Shown here piece by piece: positions 58,277 to 64,000 of a DNA stretch of 64,000 bases. Below the pieces are notes generated by a model. The model did no database searches. It was not told the DNA's origin and worked only from the letters and a program-made list of their open reading frames with translations. The DNA comes from Rhodospirillales bacterium (GTDB taxonomy: Bacteria; Pseudomonadota; Alphaproteobacteria; ATCC43930; CGMCC-115725): assembly GCA_947473305.1 (NCBI GenBank), contig CANJCB010000004.1, positions 62,001 to 126,000 on the forward strand, given 5' to 3'. Positions within the stretch are counted from its first letter, which is position 1. Every line of letters begins with the position of its first letter. A program made the translations under genes and the position numbers.

Positions 58277-58728
58277 CCGGTATCGATGAAACGAGACGCG
58301 GCCTCCTGATCGGCGCTGGCCTCCTGGTGCTTGGCATAAAGCCGGCCCGCGCCACGCCGGAGGCGATGAAGGACGCGATCCGCACGGTGATCGGCGACGC
58401 TCCCTTGCGCGAGGGCAAGGTAACGCTCGACGTGCCGCCCCTGGTGGAGAACGGCAATACGGTGCCGGTGACCGTCGCCGTCGAAAGCCCCATGACCGAC
58501 GCGGACTATGTCCGGGCGATCCATGTCTTCAACGAGAAGAACCCGCAGCCCTTCGTCATCACCGTCCGCCTGACGCCGCGCAACGGCCGCGCCCGGATCG
58601 CGACCCGCATGAAGCTCGCCGATACCCAGACCGTGATCGCCGTGGCGGAAATGAGCGACGGCAGCTTCTGGAAGGCGAGCGCCGAGGTCATCGTGACCAT
58701 CGCCGCCTGCATCGAGGACATCAACTGA
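58273..58728 (+). CDS. soxY: Sulfur-carrier subunit SoxY with atypical C-terminal arm
   Basis: A 151-residue protein (GTG 58273, overlapping soxX by 4 bp) with a twin-arginine-like signal (TRRGLLIGAG) and an immunoglobulin-like SoxY domain; blocks VRAIHVFNEKNPQPF and RMKLADTQTVIAVAE fit the family. SoxY normally ends in a flexible GGCGG arm whose Cys carries the sulfur intermediate. Here the end reads VTIAACIEDIN: the Cys (146) is in place but the flanking glycines are Ala, and five residues follow it. The arm must fit into the active sites of SoxA, SoxB and SoxCD, so this version may work with different partners or carry a different group. It forms the heterodimer with SoxZ. Confidence 0.9.
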   Translation: MTGIDETRRGLLIGAGLLVLGIKPARATPEAMKDAIRTVIGDAPLREGKVTLDVPPLVENGNTVPVTVAVESPMTDADYVRAIHVFNEKNPQPFVITVRLTPRNGRARIATRMKLADTQTVIAVAEMSDGSFWKASAEVIVTIAACIEDIN

Positions 58729-59048
58729 TGGCGCGCGCGCTCATCAATGTGCCCGCCACCGCCAAGCCCGGCGAGATCATCGAGATCAAGACCCTGATCT
58801 CCCATCCGATGGAGACGGGCTATCGGGTCGGCTACGACGGCGCGATGATCCCACGCGATATCATCGCCAATTTCACCGTGACCTATAATGGCGACGAGAT
58901 CTTCCGCGCGCAGCTTTCCCCCGCCATCGCCGCCAATCCCTTCGTGAGCTTCTGCACGGTCGCGAAGGAGAGCGGCACCCTCACCTTCCATTGGACCGGC
59001 GACAACGGCTTCACCGCCACCGAGACGGCCAAGATCACCGTGGAATGA
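58728..59048 (+). CDS. soxZ: Thiosulfate oxidation carrier complex protein SoxZ
   Basis: A 106-residue SoxZ. The blocks ALINVPATAKPGEIIEIKT, SHPMETGYR, IPRDIIANFTVTYNG and ANPFVSFCTVAKESG are characteristic. ATG 58728 shares a base with the soxY stop (TGATG) and its stop overlaps the soxA start by 4 bp. SoxZ has no signal peptide, as usual; it is exported together with SoxY through SoxY's twin-arginine signal. It supports the swinging arm of SoxY. It looks entirely normal, so the change in SoxY is local to the arm. Confidence 0.95.
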   Translation: MARALINVPATAKPGEIIEIKTLISHPMETGYRVGYDGAMIPRDIIANFTVTYNGDEIFRAQLSPAIAANPFVSFCTVAKESGTLTFHWTGDNGFTATETAKITVE

Positions 59049-59842
59049 GCAGGCAGGGCCTGGTCGCGCTCGCTTGTCTCTGGATCGCGGGTCTTGCCGG
59101 GCTCGTTTCCTGGGGCGGACAAGCGGCGGAAATCCCGCTTCAAGACCGTCAATCCGGCTACCAGCTCATGACGCCTGAAACCCGCGCCATGCAGGACGAC
59201 GATGCCGCCAATCCCGGCATGCTCTGGGTGCTCGACGGCGAGGCGCTCTGGCAGCGCAAGGACGGCCGGGCCAATCTCTCTTGCGCCGACTGCCACGGCG
59301 ACGCGCGCCAGTCGATGAAGGGCGTCGCCGCGCGCTATCCCGCCGTCGATCCCGGGCTTCAAAAACCGGTCGATCTCGAACAGCGCATCGAGATGTGCCG
59401 CACGGAAAAACAGCAGGCGCCGCCGTTAAGAGCGGAAGGCAAGGACCTCTTGGCGCTGGCCGCCTATGTGGCGCGGCAATCGAAGGGAATGCCCATCGCG
59501 GTGGTCGAGGACGACCACACGCGCCCTTTCATTTCCGCGGGCCGCGAGATCTACGAGCGCCGGCAGGGCCAGCTCAATCTCTCCTGCGCCAATTGTCATG
59601 ACGACAATTCCGGCAAACGGCTTGCGGGCTCCCCGATCCCCCAGGCGCATCCCACGGGATACCCGCTCTACCGGCTTGAATGGCAGACCCTGGGCTCGCT
59701 TCAGCGGCGGCTCCGGAACTGCCTCGTGGGCATGCGCGCGGAACCCTATGCCCCTGGCGCGCCCGAATACGCAGAGCTGGAGCTTTACCTGATGTGGCGC
59801 GCACGGGGGATGCCCATGGAAGCGCCGGGAGTGCGGCCCTAG
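59045..59842 (+). CDS. soxA: Sulfur oxidation c-type cytochrome SoxA (dihaem)
   Basis: A 265-residue exported dihaem cytochrome from ATG 59045. Haem motifs are CADCH (residues 80-84) and CANCH (181-185); Cys226 in RRLRNCLVGMRAE is the expected persulfide-type ligand and active-site Cys of the SoxA family. The signal peptide ends near residue 27. SoxA with SoxX joins the sulfur substrate to the Cys of SoxY. The gene is the last of the operon, and its stop codon is inside the first arm of an inverted repeat. No soxB, soxC or soxD gene follows, since the next gene is convergent. Confidence 0.95.
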   Translation: MSRQGLVALACLWIAGLAGLVSWGGQAAEIPLQDRQSGYQLMTPETRAMQDDDAANPGMLWVLDGEALWQRKDGRANLSCADCHGDARQSMKGVAARYPAVDPGLQKPVDLEQRIEMCRTEKQQAPPLRAEGKDLLALAAYVARQSKGMPIAVVEDDHTRPFISAGREIYERRQGQLNLSCANCHDDNSGKRLAGSPIPQAHPTGYPLYRLEWQTLGSLQRRLRNCLVGMRAEPYAPGAPEYAELELYLMWRARGMPMEAPGVRP

Positions 59843-59944
59843 AGCGATTTCCACTCACGTGGAATCGCTCTAGGTAATAGGGCCTCCGGCCGCTCAAGCG
59901 CCGCTTGGGCTGTCGCGTTTCCATCCAGATGGAAATCGCTCTAG
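59839..59944. repeat. Pair of REP-like inverted repeats between convergent genes
   Basis: First element: CTAGAGCGATTTCCAC (59839-59854) and GTGGAATCGCTCTAG (59859-59873), complementary with one bulged T around TCAC; it includes the soxA stop. Second element: TTTCCATC (59918-59925) and GATGGAAA (59928-59935), extended by GCG/CGC and ending in TCGCTCTAG at 59944. Both share the ATCGCTCTAG end. The gap lies between convergent soxA and an acyl-CoA synthetase gene, so a role as two-way transcription end or mRNA stabiliser is likely. Similar repeats are common in alphaproteobacterial genomes from memory. Confidence 0.7.
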
Positions 59945-59966
59945 CCGCACCCCCGCCTTGAAGCCA

Positions 59967-62087
59967 CTAGCGCTTGGCGGCGACGAAGAGCGCGTCGACG
60001 ATGCGCACCTCGCCGGAACCCTTGCGGATGAGGACCGGATTGAGATCGCATTCCGCGAGCACGCCGCCCATATCCGCCGCCAGTTCGGAGAGATTGGCGA
60101 CGAGGCCCGAAAGCTTCGCAAAGTCGGTCTTCGCGATCAGGTTGCGATAGCCACCGAGGAGAGCGCCCAGCCGCGTGCCGCCGATCATCCCGGAAGCCTC
60201 TTCCGCGGTGACAGGGCTGAGGCTCACGGTCCGGTCGTTCTGCAATTCGACCATGGTGCCCCCGGTGCCGACGATGATCAGCGCGCCGAAGGGAGGCGTC
60301 GCCTGGAAGCCGACCATGGCCTCCACGCAATCGACCATCTCTTCCTGCAATTCGTAGCCTTCGATGCGGGCCTTGGGCACATGAGTGCGTACCGCGTCCT
60401 CGATCGCCGCGACCGCCAGACGGAGCGCTGCGGCGTCCTTGATCCCGAGTTTCACCGCGCCGATGTCGGAGCGATGCGGCACGTCGGGGGAAAGCACCTT
60501 GGCAACGAGCGGATATCCCACCTTCTCAGCCAGCTTCACCGCGTCTTCCGCCGACTTCGCCACGGCCGAGCCGACCACGGGGATCTTATAGGCATCCAGC
60601 AGCCGGCGGGTGAGATCCGCCGACAAGGGGCCGGAAACGGCCTCGATGTCCTGACGCAGCGTCGCTTTTTCGGCTGAAAGCTGGCGGCTGCCGCCCCGGC
60701 GCGCATCGGGTTTGCGCAAGGCCCAATCCGAGAAAATCCCGGCGGACTTCAGCCCGACGCGGAGGCCACGCAGCAGCGGTACGTCGCTGCCATCGAGGCC
60801 CGATTTGATTTCCGGATGAAGCGCCTCGCCACTCGACGAAGCGACAGCGACGGGTTTTTCGGTCGTCTTGCTGAATTCGGCGACATTCTTCATCTGCTGG
60901 GTATAGCGACCCGAACTCCGCCAGGCCAAGGAGGCCTGGGCGTCCTGGATCACGAAGATCTGGTCGACGTTCGGATCCTTGGCGATCACATCGAAGGCTT
61001 CGAGCTCCGAGCGTGACGCGGCCGTCGTCGTGACCGAAGCGCCGAAGTCGATGGGATTGATCCCGTTGCAGCCCGGCAACAGCCGCTGAAGCTCGGCGGT
61101 CGTCGCGTCGGTGAAGGTCGAAAACGTGACGCCGAGGGATTCCGCCAGATCGCAGGCCAGAGCCGCCTCGCCGCCCGAAATGCCGACGACGGCGATCTGG
61201 CGGCCGCGCGGCCGCCGCTCCGTCTTGGCGAAATATTCCATTGAGGCGACCAGTTCCTCGTAGTCGTTCACGGTCGGGATGCCATAGCGCTTGAAAAAGG
61301 CATCCGTCGCATCCCGGCTGCGGATCAGCGCGCCGGTATGGGCCTGGGTCGCGACGGCGCCCAGCGCCGACTGCCCGACCTTCAGCACGACAGCAGCCTT
61401 GCCGTTCGCTTGCAGAAGATCGATGGCATCGGCAAAGGCATCGGGATCGGGGATCTGTTCCAGCACCATGCCCACGACGCGGGTGTGTTCGTCCGTGGCG
61501 AGCCAGCGGGCGAAATCGGCCGCGCCGATCTGCCACTCGCTGCCGCTGGTGATGACCTTGGAAAACCCCACGTCGGTCGAATTCATGACCGAAATGGCGG
61601 CCGAGCCGGATTGCGCGATAAGCGCCGCATAGCCGGGCTTCACCCGGGACGTGGGGATCGCCGTATAGAGCTGGATCAATTCCGACCAATTGATATGGCC
61701 CATGCAATTGGGCCCATGGACGATGATCCTGCCCTCGCGGCAGATGCGCTTGGTCTCGGCCTCTTCCTCGGGCGTGAAGCCGTTGGACATGACGATGGCG
61801 GATTTGCAGCCGATCTGGTCGAGCCGCCTCAGCGCATCGGGCACGCTGGAAGCCGGCACCGAGATCACTGCCGTATCGACCTCGGAACCCGGAAGATCCT
61901 CGATCCGCGCCACCGCCTCATAGCCGACGATCTCCTTCGCTTCCGGATGGACGGGGATCACCCGCCCCGGAAAGTTCGCGTCGTGAAGGTTGATGAGAAC
62001 GACATTGCCATTGTTCTTCCGCGTGGCCGAAGCCCCCAGCACTGCCAAGGTCTTGGGGCGGATGACGGGGTCGAGATTCCTGATCAT
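59967..62087 (-). CDS. ADP-forming acyl-CoA synthetase (acetate-CoA ligase family), fused alpha/beta
   Basis: About 706 residues from ATG 62087 (GGAGAG 6 nt upstream); GTG 62108 is an alternative start with its own GGGAGG. Domain order: CoA-binding (about 5-130; TLAVLGASATRKNNG), ligase domains with the phospho-His motif AHTGAL, and C-terminal ATP-grasp (about 490-700; GYPLVAKVLSPDV). It resembles the enzyme at 6193 only at family level, so the two are not recent copies. It follows the family-5 SBP at 62155 on the same strand with a hairpin between them. It probably activates the acid imported by that transporter as a CoA ester. Confidence 0.9.
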   Translation of the reverse strand: MIRNLDPVIRPKTLAVLGASATRKNNGNVVLINLHDANFPGRVIPVHPEAKEIVGYEAVARIEDLPGSEVDTAVISVPASSVPDALRRLDQIGCKSAIVMSNGFTPEEEAETKRICREGRIIVHGPNCMGHINWSELIQLYTAIPTSRVKPGYAALIAQSGSAAISVMNSTDVGFSKVITSGSEWQIGAADFARWLATDEHTRVVGMVLEQIPDPDAFADAIDLLQANGKAAVVLKVGQSALGAVATQAHTGALIRSRDATDAFFKRYGIPTVNDYEELVASMEYFAKTERRPRGRQIAVVGISGGEAALACDLAESLGVTFSTFTDATTAELQRLLPGCNGINPIDFGASVTTTAASRSELEAFDVIAKDPNVDQIFVIQDAQASLAWRSSGRYTQQMKNVAEFSKTTEKPVAVASSSGEALHPEIKSGLDGSDVPLLRGLRVGLKSAGIFSDWALRKPDARRGGSRQLSAEKATLRQDIEAVSGPLSADLTRRLLDAYKIPVVGSAVAKSAEDAVKLAEKVGYPLVAKVLSPDVPHRSDIGAVKLGIKDAAALRLAVAAIEDAVRTHVPKARIEGYELQEEMVDCVEAMVGFQATPPFGALIIVGTGGTMVELQNDRTVSLSPVTAEEASGMIGGTRLGALLGGYRNLIAKTDFAKLSGLVANLSELAADMGGVLAECDLNPVLIRKGSGEVRIVDALFVAAKR

Positions 62088-62107
62088 TCCATGCTCTCCG
62101 AATTGCA

Positions 62108-62134
62108 CCGGGCGCTCCTCCCTGAAGCGCCCGG
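62108..62134 (-). promoter_or_regulatory. Intergenic hairpin with ribosome site in its loop, before an acyl-CoA synthetase gene
   Basis: CCGGGCGCT (62108-62116) pairs exactly with AGCGCCCGG (62126-62134). On the minus strand the 9-nt loop is TCAGGGAGG, a strong Shine-Dalgarno, and the stem ends at the GTG 62108 codon. The element lies between the SBP stop (62155) and the synthetase gene. It could stabilise the SBP message or tune translation of the next gene. Function is inferred. Confidence 0.5.
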
Positions 62135-62154
62135 CGGTTCCCTTTTTGCCTACA

Positions 62155-63792
62155 TTATTTCCCGTTTTTCAACCAGACTTCCGCCCAATTGGGATACTCG
62201 TTGAAAGAGACGTCGAACTGGGTGTGCAGAGCCTCGAAACGGGTCGAGAATCCGTGGAAAGTCGGCACATTGGTCATGCTGATCTCGTTGAGGTCCCGCG
62301 CCACGATTTCCTCGTAGGTCTTGTAGAACTGCTTCCGGTCGGCCGCCGCCGCCCCATTGGCCTTGGCCGCGATGGCGTCGAGTTCCGGGTTGCAATAGCC
62401 TGAGGGGTTCACATAGGGCAGCTTGTTCGGGTTGCAGAGGAAGCTGCGGTCCACGCCCAGCGTCGGATCGGTGCGTCCCGTCAGGGACACGAGGGACACA
62501 TCGAAATTATTCTGCTTATAGACCTTGTCGATCCAGAGCTGGTCGTCGAGGCCGGAAAGCGTCGTTTCGATCCCGACCTCTTTCCATTGAGCCGCCAGGA
62601 TCTGGGCGATCGGCTCGAAGGTGGAGCGGTTGAAGACGCTGGCGGAATAGGTGAGATCCACCGTGAACCGCTTGCCGTTGACCAGCGGGAAGCCGGCCTC
62701 GTCGAGCAGTTTTCCCGCCTTCGCCACATCATGCGGATAGAGCTTGCCGTAATCGACCGACGGATCGGAAAGCTCGGTGAACTGCGCCGGGATCGCGTTG
62801 GTCGCGAGGAAGGCGAAGCCATGATAGGCATCGGAGATAATACGGGTGCGATCCATGGCATGGAACACCGCCTGGCGCACCTTCTGGTTGTCGAAGGGCG
62901 GCTTCCGCATGTTGAAATCGAGCGAGGCGCGTTCCGGCGCGCTCACCTCGACCTGTCGCGCGAAGACCTTGCCGGTAGCCTTGGCCGCTTCCTGGACCCG
63001 GGCGACCTGGGTATAGGGCAACTTCACGAAGTCGATCTCGCCCTGGAGCAGCGCGTTGATCTGCTGCTGGGTGTCGGTGATGATCGCCACCACCAGACCG
63101 TCGAGATAGGGCTTCGGCTGATCCCAGTAATTGGGATTGCGCACGAAGGTCAGGGACCGGCCCTGCTCGAAGGCCTGCAGCTTATAAGGCCCGAGACCCA
63201 CCGGATTGCGGTTGGCCGGATTCTGCAGCACGTCGGTGCCTTCGTAGATGTGCTTCGGCATGAGCGGAAGCACTTCCTTGTCGAAGCCTTCGAGCGCGGC
63301 GGCGAGCGGCGCCTTCAGCGTGACGACGACGGTATTGGCATCCGGCGCCTCGACGCTCTCCATATTGGGCAGCATCTGGGTCTGATAGGTGTTGAACTTC
63401 GCCACATCCTTCAGCGTGAAGACCACGTCGGCGGAGGAGAAGGGCTTACCGTCCGACCATTTGAGGCCCGCGCGCAGATGGAAGGTATAGGTCTTCTGGT
63501 CGGGCGAGATGTCCCAGGAAGTCGCGATATGCGGGACCTTCTTGCCCTTGCCGTCGCGGGCGAAGAGCCCGTCGGCCCAAAGATCGGACACCATGAGCAC
63601 CGGCGTCGCGGAGGTCGCATGGGAATTGAGCGTCGTCAGGCCCGAACCGTCGGTCCCGATGACGGCGATGCCGCCATGCTTCGGTGTCTCGTCGGCCGCC
63701 CAGGCCGCCGTGCCGACGAGCACCATCGCCCCCGCCGCCAAGGCGGTCCAGCCGCCTCGCATCATGCTTCTGTGCTTCAGTTTTTCAGCCAT
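62155..63792 (-). CDS. ABC transporter substrate-binding protein, family 5 (divergent member with adjacent ATPase)
   Basis: A 545-residue exported binding protein. ATG 63792 follows AGAAGGGGG, and its signal peptide is cut near residue 32 (AWA|ADETPKHGG). It has family-5 blocks (YTFHLRAGLKWSDGKPFSSADVVFT split, YWDQPKPYLDG, FDNQKVRQAV) but lacks both cysteines shared by the nine orphan paralogues: those positions read LMVSDLW and EGFDKEVL. It also differs in the C-terminal half. It is 25 nt after an ABC ATPase gene, so it belongs to an ordinary peptide/opine-type transporter whose permeases should be further right, outside the window. The neighbouring synthetase suggests an acid ligand. Confidence 0.93.
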   Translation of the reverse strand: MAEKLKHRSMMRGGWTALAAGAMVLVGTAAWAADETPKHGGIAVIGTDGSGLTTLNSHATSATPVLMVSDLWADGLFARDGKGKKVPHIATSWDISPDQKTYTFHLRAGLKWSDGKPFSSADVVFTLKDVAKFNTYQTQMLPNMESVEAPDANTVVVTLKAPLAAALEGFDKEVLPLMPKHIYEGTDVLQNPANRNPVGLGPYKLQAFEQGRSLTFVRNPNYWDQPKPYLDGLVVAIITDTQQQINALLQGEIDFVKLPYTQVARVQEAAKATGKVFARQVEVSAPERASLDFNMRKPPFDNQKVRQAVFHAMDRTRIISDAYHGFAFLATNAIPAQFTELSDPSVDYGKLYPHDVAKAGKLLDEAGFPLVNGKRFTVDLTYSASVFNRSTFEPIAQILAAQWKEVGIETTLSGLDDQLWIDKVYKQNNFDVSLVSLTGRTDPTLGVDRSFLCNPNKLPYVNPSGYCNPELDAIAAKANGAAAADRKQFYKTYEEIVARDLNEISMTNVPTFHGFSTRFEALHTQFDVSFNEYPNWAEVWLKNGK

Positions 63793-63817
63793 GATTTCCC
63801 CCTTCTCCAGTGTCGAT

Positions 63818-64000
63818 TCAAGCAAGCCCGGCCCGTTGCCGGGCAAGGCGTGGATCCGCCGTCAGCCGCGCTGCCAGCAGCGATTTTGTGTAGCTGTGCT
63901 GGGGCCGGCTCAGGACTTCCGATGCGGGTCCGGCTTCGACGATCTTGCCGAGATACATGACCGCGACCCGGTCGGCGATGGTCGCCACCACATTGAGGTC
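63818..64000 (-). CDS. ABC transporter ATP-binding protein (Dpp/Opp type), C-terminal part
   Basis: Only the last 60 residues are visible; the gene continues past the right edge. The fragment begins [22 protein letters not shown], which is the region just after the switch histidine in oligopeptide-type ATPases, and continues with [17 protein letters not shown] and a short basic tail ending at TGA 63818. The pattern RP-H-x-Y-T is typical of DppD/OppD/DppF proteins. It is 25 nt upstream of the family-5 SBP, supporting one transporter operon. Subfamily within Dpp/Opp cannot be told. Confidence 0.88.
   Translation of the reverse strand, partial: DLNVVATIADRVAVMYLGKIVEAGPASEVLSRPQHSYTKSLLAARLTADPRLARQRAGLA

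Noticed and set aside
1-64000. Insertion sequences, prophage, CRISPR, defence or toxin-antitoxin systems
   Set aside because: I looked for transposase or integrase motifs, repeat-spacer patterns and small paired genes and saw none; the window reads as ordinary catabolic chromosome.

Overview
The window is a high-GC chromosomal segment of an alphaproteobacterium, most likely from the Rhodospirillales/Hyphomicrobiales side. That placement is inferred from GC-rich codon use, the type of Sox and molybdenum-hydroxylase genes, and the CTAGAGCGATTTCCAC-type intergenic inverted repeats near 59.9 kb; no rRNA or marker gene is present to prove it. Coding density is very high. I saw no tRNA, rRNA, CRISPR array, transposase, integrase or replication origin, and no gene-free stretch over 300 bases; the longest gaps are about 220-245 bp (1153-1376, 17365-17606, 30760-30996) and hold divergent promoter regions.

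The dominant theme is uptake and oxidative breakdown of small organic acids or (hetero)aromatics. Thirteen periplasmic solute-binding proteins lie in 64 kb: ten of family 5 (dipeptide/nickel type), two of spermidine/iron type and one of family 3. Only the spermidine-type set has its permeases here, and only the last family-5 protein sits beside its ATPase. The other nine family-5 proteins are orphan paralogues, each set among catabolic genes.

Layout. 1-1152: Rieske oxygenase (partial) and GntR regulator. 1377-6203 (+): Rid protein, family-5 SBP, NylB-like serine hydrolase, second SBP. 6193-17364 (-): one long operon: MmgE/PrpD, PhyH oxygenase, SBP, TauD-like oxygenase, SBP, xanthine-dehydrogenase-family Mo subunit, ADP-forming acyl-CoA synthetase. 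17607-18732: lipoprotein and methyltransferase of lower GC. 18783-20215 (-): TetR regulator and alpha/beta hydrolase behind a clear inverted-repeat operator. 20338-24575 (+): spermidine-type SBP, two enoyl-CoA hydratases, MFS exporter. 24576-27929: divergent SBP and thiamine-diphosphate enzyme. 27933-33162: ABC ATPase and two permeases divergent from a 2-oxoglutarate oxygenase and the probable cognate SBP. 33313-40849 (+): two tandem SBPs, alpha/beta hydrolase, LLM flavin monooxygenase, HAD hydrolase, SBP. 40851-46611 (-): isochorismatase-like hydrolase, family-3 SBP, Mo subunit, CurA-like reductase, DMT exporter. 46686-50444 (+): UbiD decarboxylase plus Mo subunit. 50455-53446 (-): SBP, SDR, GST. 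53643-59842 (+): a tightly overlapping operon of a broken [2Fe-2S] subunit, an exported Mo-hydroxylase, flavocytochrome c (FccAB) and SoxXYZA, with no SoxB or SoxCD. 59967-64000 (-): partial ABC ATPase, family-5 SBP, acyl-CoA synthetase.

The most unusual parts are the Mo-hydroxylase/FccAB/SoxXYZA operon, whose SoxY ends in AACIEDIN instead of the normal GGCGG arm and whose iron-sulfur subunit carries an in-frame TAA, and the orphan SBP expansion with a shared pair of cysteines.
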